Of a DNA stretch of 64,000 nt, positions 18,133 through 27,619 are shown one piece after another. The translations under genes and the position numbers were made by a program. This stretch comes from Rhizobium leguminosarum (lineage in GTDB: Bacteria; Pseudomonadota; Alphaproteobacteria; Rhizobiales; Rhizobiaceae), in the NCBI RefSeq assembly GCF_001679785.1, contig NZ_CP016286.1, positions 4,350,501-4,414,500 of the forward strand, read 5' to 3'. The notes below the pieces were generated by a model. That model had not been told where the DNA came from and ran no database searches. It saw only the letters and a program-made list of their open reading frames with translations. Position 1 is the stretch's first letter, and each line of letters starts with the position of its first letter.

Positions 18133-18975
18133 TTAGCGTGGGAAATCAGCACTGAGCGTCGTCTCTGCCCAGGCGTCGAAGTTTGCGCGCAGCGCATCCA
18201 GCCGTTCTCGGGCGATCTTCAGGGCGGGCGCGCCGAGCAGCAGGCGCAGCGGCGGCGCGTCCGCTTCGAACGCTGATATGATCGCGGTTGCCGCGCGCGC
18301 GGGATCGCCCGGCTGGTTGCCGGAGATCGAGCGGGTGGCCTGGCGCCGCTTGCCGGACGTTTCGGCATAGTCTTCGATGATCGTGCTGGATTCGACCATC
18401 GACCGGCCGGCCCAATCCGTGCGGAAGGCGCCGGGTTCGAGGATCGTCACATCGATGCCGAGCGGTTTGACCTCATGGAAAAGCGATTCCGACAAGGCTT
18501 CGACCGCGAACTTGGTGGCGTGATAGTAGCCGGTTGCAGCAAAGGCGACGAGCCCGCCAAGCGAGGAGACGTTGAAGATATGCCCTTGCCGGCGTGAACG
18601 CATACCCGGCAGGACGTGCTTGGTCACATCGATCAATCCGAAGACATTGGTCTCGAACTGGGCGCGTATCTCAATATCGTCGCCCTCTTCGATCGCCGAG
18701 AGGTAGCCGTAGCCGGCATTGTTGACGAGGACGTCGATCGCACCGAAATGCGTTTCGGCGTCATGAACGGCGCCGGCGATGGCGTTGCTGTCCGTCACAT
18801 CGAGTGCAAGGGCAAGCGCGCGGTCCCCGTGCTCTGCCGTGAGATTTGCCAGGGTCTCGGGTCTGCGCGCCGTCATGGCGGCGCGCCAGCCACGGGCCAG
18901 AACGGCTTCGGCGAGCGCCCGGCCGAGGCCGGACGATGCACCGGTGATGAACCAGATGGGGGTTGGGGAGGACAT
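18133..18975 (-). CDS. SDR-family oxidoreductase
   Basis: 280 residues from the ATG at 18975 (AGGA nine bases upstream); 18984 is an alternative start. ITGASSGLGRALAEAV, NNAGYGYLSAIEE, NVSSLGG and YYHATKFAVE give the TGxxxGxG, NNAG, Ser and YxxxK landmarks. The C-terminal part (SISGNQPGDPARAATAII) fits the classical 280-residue SDRs often found beside LysR regulators in rhizobia. Substrate unknown. Confidence 0.9.
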   Translation of the reverse strand: MSSPTPIWFITGASSGLGRALAEAVLARGWRAAMTARRPETLANLTAEHGDRALALALDVTDSNAIAGAVHDAETHFGAIDVLVNNAGYGYLSAIEEGDDIEIRAQFETNVFGLIDVTKHVLPGMRSRRQGHIFNVSSLGGLVAFAATGYYHATKFAVEALSESLFHEVKPLGIDVTILEPGAFRTDWAGRSMVESSTIIEDYAETSGKRRQATRSISGNQPGDPARAATAIISAFEADAPPLRLLLGAPALKIARERLDALRANFDAWAETTLSADFPR

Positions 18976-19042
18976 GATCGTCATCCTTTCCGGCCGTCAA
19001 ATGCGGCCTTCTCCTGTGTGATGTTGCCTTCCAGGCGGCACA

Positions 19043-19417
19043 TCATTTGCGCCGAAGCACCATGCCGCCGTGGTGGAGGGTATTGCCATCGACGAAATCG
19101 CCGTCGGCCGTGAAGCCCGTGTCATCCCAATATTCGATGTGGCTTCCGGTGACTTCGTAGCGTCCCCGGTAGGCGCTTTCCCGGCTGCCGCGGGCTTCGT
19201 CGTAGCGGCCATTGGGCAGAAGTTCGTGGCGGACGCGGCCATCATCCGTAACCCACATGCCGACATAGGGATGTTGCTGCATTCTGTTCTCGCTTGTTTG
19301 TTGCTGCTGAGTTTCTCGGTGCTTCACGGTATCGGCGCCGAACGAACTGGTCGCCGCGCCAACCAGGGTCACCGCCGTGAAAAACCGCAGGAGGGGGCTT
19401 TTGAAAATCCTTCGCAT
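19043..19417 (-). CDS. Atu4866-domain protein, exported
   Basis: 124 residues. A signal peptide is visible (MRRIFKSPLLRFF then a hydrophobic AVTLVGAATSSFGAD). The mature part starts with a Gln-rich linker and the domain HPYVGMWVTDDGRVRHELLP, which I recognise as the small beta domain first seen in Agrobacterium Atu4866. Function unknown. It precedes the two SDR genes on the same strand and diverges from a LysR gene. Confidence 0.8.
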   Translation of the reverse strand: MRRIFKSPLLRFFTAVTLVGAATSSFGADTVKHRETQQQQTSENRMQQHPYVGMWVTDDGRVRHELLPNGRYDEARGSRESAYRGRYEVTGSHIEYWDDTGFTADGDFVDGNTLHHGGMVLRRK

Positions 19418-19504
19418 TGCCTTTCCTTTCGAAGCCTTCGTTGACCTCGACTGAAAGATAGTACGGAGGATCTGAGCGATTAAGTTGCCAATTCAGAATG
19501 CCTT

Positions 19505-19521
19505 GGTTAGAAATGCTAACC
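19505..19521. promoter_or_regulatory. Candidate LysR operator
   Basis: GGTTAG-AAATG-CTAACC, a 6-bp inverted repeat ending one base before the LysR ATG at 19523, in the divergent gap with the Atu4866-like gene. Placement fits an autoregulatory LysR site. Confidence 0.5.
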
Positions 19522-19522
19522 G

Positions 19523-20419
19523 ATGGTCGATGATCTCGAAGGCATTTCGGTTTTTCTTGCGGTGGCGGAGGCGCGCAACTTTCGGCTCGCCGGCGAGCGG
19601 CTCGGCGTCACCCGCTCCGCCGTCAGCCAGGCCCTGCAGCGCCTGGAGGATCGAGTCGGCGTCGCCCTGGTCCAGCGCACGACGCGCAGCGTCAGCCTGA
19701 CCGAAGCCGGCCAAGTGTTCTTCGACGCGGTTCGCCCATCGGTCCGCCAGGTCAAGGATGCGATGCAGACAGTGCGGGAAATGCAGGCGCGCCCGAGCGG
19801 CCTGCTGCGGATCACCGTGTCCTCGATCGCCGAGAACTTCCTGTCCGGCACCTTGCTGGCCGGCTTCATGGAAGCCTGCCCTGACATCAAACTCGATATC
19901 ACCATCACCGATGACGAATTCGATATCGTCGAGGCCGGCTTCGATGCGGGTGTCCGGCTCGGCGAAGTGATCGAACAGGATATGATCGCGATTTCAGTCT
20001 CCGAAGAGCAGCGACAATGCGCGGCCGCATCCTGCAGCTATCTCGAGCGCCGCGGCCATCCCCGCCACCCCCGCGAACTGCAGAACCATGCCTGCATCGG
20101 ATGGCGGCCACGCCCGGATACGGCGCCTTACCGCTGGGAGTTCACCGAAAACGATCGCGACTTCGACGTCTCCGTCGATCCCACCGTCACGACCAACGAC
20201 ATGGGAATGATGATCCGCATGGCCTGCGCAGGAGCCGGCATCACCTTCGGCATGGTGGAGACCTTCCAGTCCTATATCGACCGCGGGGAACTCGTGCCGC
20301 TGCTGGAGGATTTCTGTCCACCCTTTCCGGGCTTCTATCTCTACTACCCCAGGCGTCAGAGGCAGCCGCTGAAGCTGCGCGCATTGGTGGATTATGTCCG
20401 CAGGTCGGGTAAGGGTTAG
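19523..20419 (+). CDS. LysR-family transcription regulator
   Basis: 298 residues. The winged HTH is at the N-terminus (FRLAGERLGVTRSAVSQALQ) followed by the linker and periplasmic-binding-like effector domain (FLSGTLLAGFMEACPDIKLD). It is divergent from the Atu4866-like gene and SDR pair, the likely targets. The 3' end overlaps the convergent antitoxin-like gene by four bases. The ligand is unknown. Confidence 0.93.
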   Translation: MVDDLEGISVFLAVAEARNFRLAGERLGVTRSAVSQALQRLEDRVGVALVQRTTRSVSLTEAGQVFFDAVRPSVRQVKDAMQTVREMQARPSGLLRITVSSIAENFLSGTLLAGFMEACPDIKLDITITDDEFDIVEAGFDAGVRLGEVIEQDMIAISVSEEQRQCAAASCSYLERRGHPRHPRELQNHACIGWRPRPDTAPYRWEFTENDRDFDVSVDPTVTTNDMGMMIRMACAGAGITFGMVETFQSYIDRGELVPLLEDFCPPFPGFYLYYPRRQRQPLKLRALVDYVRRSGKG

Positions 20420-20706
20420 ATGTCGTCTGCGAATTCGGGGCCGTCACGGCGGCGGGCCTCGGCCAACATGCCGGCTTCCATCTCTTCCAGAGTTTTCGGC
20501 TCGCCGCCGAAGGGAAGCATGCCGAACACACCATCAGGCCGCGTCGGCGCAAAGGCAGGGAGCCGCTTCAGAAGCACGCCTTCCGGGGTTTCCTCGACAA
20601 CGAGACGCGTTCCAGCCTCCCACTCCCGCCGCTGGCGGATCGTTTTTGGGAGAATGATCTGCCCTTTGGTCGAGACCGTTGCAATAAGGTTTTCGGAGTG
20701 AGCCAT
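20416..20706 (-). CDS. AbrB/MazE/SpoVT-type antitoxin, orphan
   Basis: 96 residues from the ATG at 20706. The swapped-hairpin DNA-binding domain is clear (ATVSTKGQIILPKTIRQRR), and the C-terminus (TLEEMEAGMLAEARRRDG) resembles VapB toxin-wrapping tails. No vapC/PIN-domain gene follows: downstream is the convergent LysR gene, overlapped by four bases, and upstream is a membrane protein gene. It is either an orphan antitoxin or a stand-alone regulator. Confidence 0.8.
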   Translation of the reverse strand: MAHSENLIATVSTKGQIILPKTIRQRREWEAGTRLVVEETPEGVLLKRLPAFAPTRPDGVFGMLPFGGEPKTLEEMEAGMLAEARRRDGPEFADDI

Positions 20707-20804
20707 GAGCTTGAGCCCCGCAGGTAACACAAAGACAAGATATGCGAGGCAGATGGTTCCGTCACCACACTATCGCGAGGTTCAGGGCTTGAGACGGCGG
20801 AGTC

Positions 20805-21329
20805 CTAAGATACCGCAGCTTCGCCAGCGAGGGCCTGGGTTGCCTTCGGCCGAGGACACAGCAGCAAATAGAATGCGAAGACGTGGGTGATCATCAGCAG
20901 GGGCACGTAGATGATCGGGATCGCGTATGCGGCGCCCAATTCCCCCGCCCGCGCCGGCAGGTCGGCCTGGATGGCGTGATAGTAGTCGAGGATGAGGTCG
21001 CCCATTCCCACCAGATTGAAGGCGACGACGAACAGCCAGAAGACCGGGCGTATCCTGACTGTGATGAGTGCCAGCATGGCAAGCAGCCCAGCCGCGAGGT
21101 CGCCATAGGCAGCGAAGGTGGCGAAGCTGGCAGGCAGGTTGGGGCCGACGACGCCTGGGAGAAGGAAGACGAGCCCGAAGAAGCGGAAGCTGTGCAGAGT
21201 GGCGATGGCGCGGTGCGCCTTGACCCTGTCCATCGACGTGAGCCAGGGCAGAATATAGGCGCCGAAGCAAAGCAGCCACGCGGCATAACCTAGGACGAGA
21301 TGGGTTTGGAAGATGGATTCCGTCGACAT
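20805..21329 (-). CDS. Polytopic membrane protein, function unknown
   Basis: 174 residues from the ATG at 21329 (GGAGTG upstream); the open frame runs to 21434 across the LysR start. About five hydrophobic segments (LVLGYAAWLLCFGAYIL, GLVFLLPGVVG, LAAGLLAMLALITV, PVFWLFVVAFNLVGMGDLIL, IPIIYVPLLMITHVFAFYLL). No family recognised. It is divergent from a LysR regulator that probably controls it. Confidence 0.75.
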   Translation of the reverse strand: MSTESIFQTHLVLGYAAWLLCFGAYILPWLTSMDRVKAHRAIATLHSFRFFGLVFLLPGVVGPNLPASFATFAAYGDLAAGLLAMLALITVRIRPVFWLFVVAFNLVGMGDLILDYYHAIQADLPARAGELGAAYAIPIIYVPLLMITHVFAFYLLLCPRPKATQALAGEAAVS

Positions 21330-21377
21330 CGGGGCACTCCTGATTTGTGCGATCCAGATGTACGCCCGCTTCCCGCG

Positions 21378-21402
21378 ATCGACTATTCGCGATAATATCG
21401 AT
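21378..21402. promoter_or_regulatory. Candidate LysR operator
   Basis: A 25-base interrupted palindrome: ATCGA and TATT on the left mirror AATA and TCGAT on the right around CGCGAT. It lies five bases before the LysR start, in the 78-base divergent gap with the membrane protein gene. Confidence 0.5.
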
Positions 21403-21407
21403 GCGGT

Positions 21408-22355
21408 ATGAAGCAGAACTTCACAGTCAGGCAAGCCGCGCTCGACGGCGTTGAGGCGTTTTTAAGCGTTGCCCAGCACCGTAGTTTTCGCAGAGCAGCC
21501 GCGGACCTCGGGGTAACCCCTTCGGCAATCAGCCAGGCCGTCCGCGCTCTCGAGGAGCGTGTCGGCGCAGTGCTCTTCATCCGCACGACGCGCAGTGTCG
21601 GCCTGACCGAAGCCGGCGAGCGGTTCCTTATGCGCGCAAAGCCCGCCTTCGAGGAACTGGTCGCCGCAAGCGAGGTTGCGCGTGACCTCGGGCAGCGACC
21701 GGCCGGCCTATTGCGCCTCACGGTGCCGCCGGCAGTGGTGCCGATCCTGCTGGAGCCACTGATTGCATCCTTCTGCCAGGCCTTTCCCGAGATCGAGGTG
21801 GAGGTCGCCGTAAATGAGGAACTGGTCGATATCGCCGCCGAAGGATTTGACGCCGGCATCCGGCTCGGCCAGTTCATCGCAGCCGATATGGTCGCGGTCC
21901 GGCTGACGCCGCCGTTCCCGCTGGTGGTCGTCGGCAGTCCCGAATATCTGCGCCGGAGAGGGCGGCCCGAGCGTATCGACGATCTGCGTCAGCATGCCTG
22001 CATCCGCATTCGCCGCTCGAACGGCTCAATCGCGCCGTGGTCGTTTGTCAGCGGCAAAAAGCCGATCGAGGCTGTTGTCTCCGGGCCGCTGATCGCCCAC
22101 GACTTTCCCACCATGCTGGGAGCGGCCGTCGAAGATATGGGGCTTGCGCAGGTGCCGGAGCCAATCGCCGCCGGATCCGTGAAGGCGGGAAAACTCGTTC
22201 GCGTCCTGGAGGCGTTCGCGCCGATGGCGCCGGGTGTGTCCCTCTACTATCCCAGCCGTCATCAAGTGATGCCGAAGCTGCGGGCCTTCATCGATCACGT
22301 GAAAGGCCGGGCGGACGCTGCCGACAAAACCAGAGTTGACATCGATGACAAGTAA
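21408..22355 (+). CDS. LysR-family transcription regulator
   Basis: 315 residues. HTH in FRRAAADLGVTPSAISQAVR, then the effector domain (LLRLTVPPAVVPILLEPLIA). It resembles the LysR at 19523 in the first 70 residues (shared RTTRSV-LTEAG run), so the two may be paralogues. It is divergent from a small membrane protein gene. Confidence 0.93.
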   Translation: MKQNFTVRQAALDGVEAFLSVAQHRSFRRAAADLGVTPSAISQAVRALEERVGAVLFIRTTRSVGLTEAGERFLMRAKPAFEELVAASEVARDLGQRPAGLLRLTVPPAVVPILLEPLIASFCQAFPEIEVEVAVNEELVDIAAEGFDAGIRLGQFIAADMVAVRLTPPFPLVVVGSPEYLRRRGRPERIDDLRQHACIRIRRSNGSIAPWSFVSGKKPIEAVVSGPLIAHDFPTMLGAAVEDMGLAQVPEPIAAGSVKAGKLVRVLEAFAPMAPGVSLYYPSRHQVMPKLRAFIDHVKGRADAADKTRVDIDDK

Positions 22356-22706
22356 ACACAAGGCGCGAAAATGCACTGATCTGGGGCAGCGCGGACTCTA
22401 ATAGTTGATGTCACTCCGGTACGCAGATCACGATGCTCGATTGACAACAGACCGATGGTTTGTGATGAAGACTGTCGGTCTTTAACCGAACTCGTGGCGC
22501 GGAGCCCTGCGGCAGGTCTTTGCCAAGCGCCAATGAGGCCACGATCAGGACGAACTGGCCGACCAGTCCCTGGGCGATGAGACTGTGGACGAAGCTCACT
22601 CCGCCAGGTGCCGGTCTTCTTATTCAAAATGGTTCCCATGATCCGAGATGCGGCCAACGCTGGTTGGCCAGATTTCAACCATGCAGCATCGTCTGCCTGC
22701 CGCCGA
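22356..22706. other. Gene-poor gap between a LysR gene and the helicase
   Basis: 351 bases between convergent genes. The only open frame of note is a 62-codon GTG-start frame on the minus strand at 22411-22599 whose N-terminus is hydrophobic (LIAQGLVGQFVLIVASLALG). Its ribosome site is weak and I do not call it a gene. Nothing else is recognised. Confidence 0.4.
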
Positions 22707-25198
22707 TCACGCAATCCTGCCCCGCAGGCTGTCGGCGAGCGCGGAAAGAGCATTGGCGAGTTGCGCCGCGGTTTCCGGCGGCGGAAGCGGTATCTTCAGG
22801 CTCCGCGCACCTGTGGCCGAATCACGCTCTACCCAGGGATGCGCCGTTGCATCGGAATCATTGGCCGCAGCCAAGGCGGCAACAACCTGCGCGCCGATCT
22901 GAGCCAGGGCTTGCCATGGATCGGAAGCGGCATGGGGCAGCGGCGCTCCGGCGGCTTCGGTGCGCGCGGCCGTTTTGGCTCCCGCGTCTCGCTCGACACC
23001 GGCCTTGAGATCGTCGGCGGATCCAGCGTCATCGGCGATGACGAAGTTCGACACTTCCTCGGCCGGTGTCACGGCCTCACCTTCACCCATGCTTCCGGTG
23101 ACGTTCTCCACCTCTTTCATGAAGCGGTTGAGGCGCGAGCCGCCGAGCGAAATCTCGCCAAGACCGCCGTCGAGAATTCCAGCAGACAGAGAGCGCTTGA
23201 ATGCCAGAACCGAAAGCATGCCCTCTTCGATGGTGCCTTTTGAGACGAAATTGATGACCCGCACCGGCCGCGCCTGGCCGATGCGATGGATGCGGGCGAT
23301 GCGTTGTTCGAGAATCGCCGGGTTCCACGGCAGATCCATGTTCACCAGCGTCGAGGCATTCTGCAGATTGAGCCCCGTGCTGCCGGCATCGGTGGATAGG
23401 AACACGCGGCACGTGGGGTCGTTGCGAAACCGCTCGACCAGCGCCGGGCGTTTTTCCGACGGCACGCCGCCATGGAGGCTGACATAGCCGATTCCGCGCG
23501 CTTCGAGGCGGCGGATGACGATATCGTGGGTGCGGGTCCATTGGGAGAACACGACCGCCTTGGCTTCGGGGTCGGCGAACAATTCGTCCAGTAGCGCCGC
23601 CAGTTCGTCCGCCTTGACCCCGTGATCGGTCTCCTGGTCCAGGAGATAGGTGCTGTTGCACGACATGCCATGTTCTGGAGCGCGCAGGTCAGCCGGCGCT
23701 GGTCCTTGTCGGAAAGGAACTTCGTCTTGTGCCAGCGCTGGACGATTCTCGCCACGACATCGGCGTTTTCCTGATGGTGAAGTGTCTGACCCTCGGTCAT
23801 CGGCACCAGGAGGTTCTGGTCGGTCCGGCTGGGCAATTGCCGCAGCACCTCGGATTTGCGCCGACGAATCATGATGGGCGCCAGCGTCTGGCCGATCTTT
23901 TCCAGGCCGGTATAACCGGTGACGCGTCCGCCTTCATCCTTGACCTGATGCTCGTGCAGCAGCTTCCAGGTCGGCCCCAAGCGGTGCTGGTCGACGAACT
24001 GGACGATGGAAACCAGCTCCTCCAGCTTGTTCTCCAGGGGCGTTCCGCTTAGAACGATCGCGTAGGCGCTGTCGACGCTTTTCAAGGCGCGCGCCGCTAT
24101 GGTGTTCCAGTTTTTGACCCGTTGCGCTTCATCGACGATCACGAGGTCGGGCACCCAGGCGGTGATCAGGTCGAGATCGGGTTTGAGTTTTTCGTAGTTC
24201 GTGATCTTGCAGAAGTCATCCAGAGCGAAGTCCTTCTGCCGTTCCGCCCGGCCACCGTTGATGACACGCGCCGCATTTTCTCCGTCTCGGCCGGAAAAAC
24301 GCGCAATTTCGCTTTGCCACTGGTATTTGAGCGAGGTCGGGCAGATCACCAGCACCCTCGAAACGCCGAAATGCTGCGCCAGGATTTCCGTAGCGGCGAT
24401 CGCCTGTATGGTCTTGCCCAGTCCCATGTCGTCGCCGATCAGCGCCCTGCCGGCCCGCGTCGCAAACAGCGCGCCTTCGGCCTGATAGGGATAGAGTGGC
24501 ACCTTCAGGAGCGTCTGCAGCCCGGGATCGGCGGCACCTTGCGGAAAAAGCCGATAGAGTTTCGAGGCCCGTCTTTCCGCATCCCTTTTTCCAGCGATGA
24601 AGTCGAGCGCATCGTCATAGGCGCGGAACTCATGGCCGCTGTCGGACGCCATGGCCATGAAAGGCTCCAGCTCGCCGAAGCGGTCGTCCGGCAGCATGCC
24701 GTCGCGGTCGGCGTCGAACAGGGCCGCGGCGGCCTCCTTCATGGCCGGCGGGCATTGGGTTCCAGCACGGAAATGGATACGCCTTTGACCGTCATTGCGC
24801 AGGTAGAGTTCGGAAAATACCGGTTGATAGCCCCGCGCGAACGCCGTCTTGGCGCCACGCTTCTTTTCCAGCCGGGCAAGCGTGAATTCGATGTGCTTGC
24901 AGGTACCCAGTTCGCTGGTGGCGTAATCGGGGCATGAGCAGAAATTGCCCCCGGGGCCTCGGCCGCGAATCGCCACCCTGTAGCTGGAATTCGAAACGGG
25001 ATTGCTGACGCGGAACTCGGAGAAGAACGGCTCGTCGGTCAGGTTCTCGAGCCCGAAAGCCTGCCCCCGGCCGAACTGGCGGCGTAAGCCGCGCTGCCAG
25101 TCCACCGGCGATAGATCGGCGGGCGCGTGGGTGCGCGACAGCTTGGGTTCCGGGTTCGGCTTGGCCGTGGCTTTCAAGTTTCGGGGCTTGGATTTCAT
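22707..25198 (-). pseudogene. SWIM/SNF2 DEAD-box helicase, frameshifted
   Basis: About 830 residues if the frame is repaired. Order: SWIM zinc finger (FCSCPDYATSELGTCKHIE, CxCxnCxH), SNF2 ATPase with Walker A DDMGLGKTIQAIAA and motif II IVDEAQR, then the helicase C domain (VVFSQWTRTHDIV, STDAGSTGLNLQNAS, QRIARIHRIGQ). After LTCALQNM at about 23668 the frame is lost; MSCNSTYLLDQETDHGVKAD resumes in another frame. One missing base between 23666 and 23669 (ATG-[n]GC-ATG) explains it. Such proteins remodel nucleoprotein complexes. Real break or sequence error is undecided. Confidence 0.88.
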
Positions 25199-25494
25199 CG
25201 AAGCACATCCATTCAGAAGAGTTTTTCGCGTGACATTCTTCCCGGCTTACCCGTGGCATGGGGGAGGTCTTCTGCCGTAGGGTAACCGTTGCCGCAGAAG
25301 AATTATCCAGATTCGAAGCCCGATGCACCCTCTCTTCCGAGAAATATACGCAGTTCCGACAGCCGGTAGATATGGTTGCGGCTCCTGGCGAAAGGTTGCC
25401 GCTGGCACGCGGTTTTGGTATTCGCGGATCAACGGATGTCTTCATGCCGGTTCTACCGGTCGCCGCTCTTATCCATCCTTTTGCCGGAGAACAT

Positions 25495-26349
25495 ATGCTC
25501 GACGACGTCTTTCCCGTTCCGGCCAGGGCCTTGATCCGTCAGGGTGGGCGGGCCTGTTTTTATCGCCTCGTCAATACGAGCCCCTTGTTGATACAGGTGC
25601 AATCGGGAACGAAGATCGTCATGGCCGATGACAAGGCTTTGCGCCTCGAAGCCGGCGCCTATGGCTTGCTGCCAGACTATCGCCCGTTGACGATGGAGAA
25701 CATTCCTAAGGCGCCGCAGAAGTATCAGACCCTGGCGCTTCCTGTTCCGCGACCGCTGTTCGAGGAAGCCTATATCAGGATGGGATCGATCGCCGTTCCA
25801 TCGAGGCCTGTCCCGGCAGGCACCTCGGACCTGCCGGAGGAAGCAGCGGCATTGTTCGACTATTGCTGTCAGCCCGGCAATTTGACGAGGCTTCCCGGCT
25901 CCATTGCCAAGGCTCGTTTGATCGAACTCATCACCTGGTTTGCGCTCGGCGGAGCGGTGCTGGGTCAATGCCAAAGTCCTCGGCTCGAGGACCGGCTGCG
26001 GCAGATGATTGAAAGCGATCCGGCCTTTGATTGGACGCTGGGCCATGCGGCCCGCTCGTTCAACATGAGTGAAGCGACGCTCAGGCGGAAGCTCGCCGCC
26101 GAAAGTACCGGCTTCAGTGAGATCTTGAGCGATACAAGGATGAACCGCGCCTTGGGGCTCATCCAGACGACGACCCTGCCGATGGCGCAGGTTGCGCTTG
26201 AAGTCGGCTACGACTCCCCTTCTCAATTCGCGGCGCGGTTCAAGGAGCGGTTTGGCGTCAATCCGCGCCATGTACGTAGTGGTTCCGAGCGTTTTGAGCG
26301 GATCGGGGCAGAAGTTGAGCATCGCGGGGCAGATGCGCTTGCGCAATGA
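25495..26349 (+). CDS. AraC-family transcription regulator
   Basis: 284 residues from the ATG at 25495 (CCGGAGA upstream); the frame is open to 25258, so a longer form is possible. C-terminal AraC domain: FNMSEATLRRKLAAESTGFS and VALEVGYDSPSQFAARFKER, the two HTH units. The N-terminal 170 residues are a putative effector domain (LIRQGGRACFYRLVNTSPLL). Family details suggest a VirF/GadX-like stand-alone regulator. The PEBP gene starts 38 bases after its stop and may be cotranscribed. Confidence 0.88.
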   Translation: MLDDVFPVPARALIRQGGRACFYRLVNTSPLLIQVQSGTKIVMADDKALRLEAGAYGLLPDYRPLTMENIPKAPQKYQTLALPVPRPLFEEAYIRMGSIAVPSRPVPAGTSDLPEEAAALFDYCCQPGNLTRLPGSIAKARLIELITWFALGGAVLGQCQSPRLEDRLRQMIESDPAFDWTLGHAARSFNMSEATLRRKLAAESTGFSEILSDTRMNRALGLIQTTTLPMAQVALEVGYDSPSQFAARFKERFGVNPRHVRSGSERFERIGAEVEHRGADALAQ

Positions 26350-26387
26350 CGATAGTTTTCCGGCATTATCAACCGCAGGAAAACAGC

Positions 26388-26933
26388 ATGCGTTTCATCA
26401 CAGCAGTACTTCTCGCTACGTCCGTCTTGGGCGCGACGGCCGCACAGGCCGAAATGAAGCTCACCTCGAAGGATCTGGTCGCCGGCAAGTCCATGGCCGA
26501 CGCGCAGGTCTTCAACAGCTTCGGCTGCGCCGGCAAGAACATCTCGCCGGAACTGACCTGGTCGGGTGCGCCTGAGGCGACCAAGAGCTTCGCCATCATG
26601 GCTTACGATCCGGATGCTCCCACAGGCTCGGGCTGGTGGCACTGGTCGGTGTTCAACATTCCCGCAGATGCCTCGAAAGTTGCCACTGGCGCAAGCGGTG
26701 ACAAAAAGCTTCCCGCAGGCGCTGTCGAAGGTCACACGGATTTTGGCATGTCTGGATATGGCGGCGCATGCCCGCCGGCGGGTGATCAGCCGCACCACTA
26801 CCAGTTCACCGTCTACGCACTCTCGGTGGACAAGCTCCCGCTTCCCGAGACCGCCCCGGCTGCCATGGTTGGCTTCTATGTCAGGGCCAATACGCTTGCC
26901 AAGGCCTCCGTTGAGGTCACCTACGGCCGCTGA
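26388..26933 (+). CDS. YbhB/YbcL-family PEBP (Raf-kinase-inhibitor-like) protein, exported
   Basis: 181 residues from the ATG at 26388 (AGGA upstream). Signal peptide MRFITAVLLATSVLGATAA, then the PEBP core: NISPELTWSGAPEATKSFAI, YDPDAPTGSGWWHWSVFNIP and the CPPAGDQPHHYQFTVYAL segment that forms the ligand pocket. Bacterial members are periplasmic or cytosolic and of poorly known function. A strong terminator hairpin follows. Confidence 0.92.
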   Translation: MRFITAVLLATSVLGATAAQAEMKLTSKDLVAGKSMADAQVFNSFGCAGKNISPELTWSGAPEATKSFAIMAYDPDAPTGSGWWHWSVFNIPADASKVATGASGDKKLPAGAVEGHTDFGMSGYGGACPPAGDQPHHYQFTVYALSVDKLPLPETAPAAMVGFYVRANTLAKASVEVTYGR

Positions 26934-26972
26934 AGCCGGCTTCAGATCCGCAGTCGTCATTTCCTTCATGAC

Positions 26973-27010
26973 AACGGCCGGCCGAGGTGACTGAACCTCG
27001 GCCGGCCGTT
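26973..27010 (+). terminator. Strong rho-independent terminator
   Basis: Perfect 16-bp stem: AACGGCCGGCCGAGGT (26973-26988) and its complement at 26995-27010, with a 6-base loop and a short T run (TTTCC). It lies 40 bases after the PEBP stop. Confidence 0.85.
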
Positions 27011-27113
27011 TCCTGTGCGGCTTATCCGGCCCGCAAACTTAGACCAGCGACCGCCGTCAATGCTTTGAGGCCATTGCCCTTCGGTAAGCTCAGAGCCGCA
27101 GCGGCTCTCACGG

Positions 27114-27416
27114 CTACTGAGCCGCTGTCAAAAGGTTTGCATCGCGCGCCAGCCGCCAACGACCGGCCTCCTTGCGAAACAGGGTGAGGGTGTATCCGCT
27201 CCGCAGAATTGGCTCGCCCCCAGGCTGCTTGACCGTCAAGTTGAGACGATTGCGGGTGAATGCCCAGTTACCAAATACCTGGATCTCGACGATCTCGTTT
27301 GTCCCATCGATCTGTGCGGCATTCGCGCTACTCGCCGCCGCCTCGAACACCTCTCGGCCGAACGGCTCACGGCCGGGAACCATGAAGATCGCGTCCTCGG
27401 TCATTGTCAGCTCCAT
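27114..27416 (-). CDS. SnoaL/SgcJ-like (DUF4440-type) protein, N-terminally short
   Basis: 100 residues. MTEDAIFMVPGREPFGREVF and GYTLTLFRKEAGRWRLARDAN match the second half of the NTF2-like SgcJ/DUF4440 proteins, which usually run 125-160 residues. Here the first helix (normally 25-40 residues before the MTEDAIF strand) is missing, and the upstream in-frame codons meet a TAG 27 bases before the ATG. It may be truncated or use a cryptic start. Function unknown. Confidence 0.55.
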   Translation of the reverse strand: MELTMTEDAIFMVPGREPFGREVFEAAASSANAAQIDGTNEIVEIQVFGNWAFTRNRLNLTVKQPGGEPILRSGYTLTLFRKEAGRWRLARDANLLTAAQ

Positions 27417-27619
27417 TTGAACGATATCAATCGTAAACTATCGACGACGTTCGATGGTCGAAGCGCGCTGCCGCCAGGACTTTTCGCCTCGACAAGCTTA
27501 CATATTTTATCCCCATTCTACTCTGCGGCACGCCGGCTGATCCATGCCAAACCGCAAGATCGGTCGAGCGCTGCGTTGCCTGAGGGATCTAGTTTGAGCT
27601 GCCACGGAGACCAAGACGA

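Noticed and set aside
22411..22599. Small hydrophobic 62-codon frame
   Set aside because: It needs a GTG start with a weak ribosome site, and I could not recognise a family or a neighbour that depends on it.
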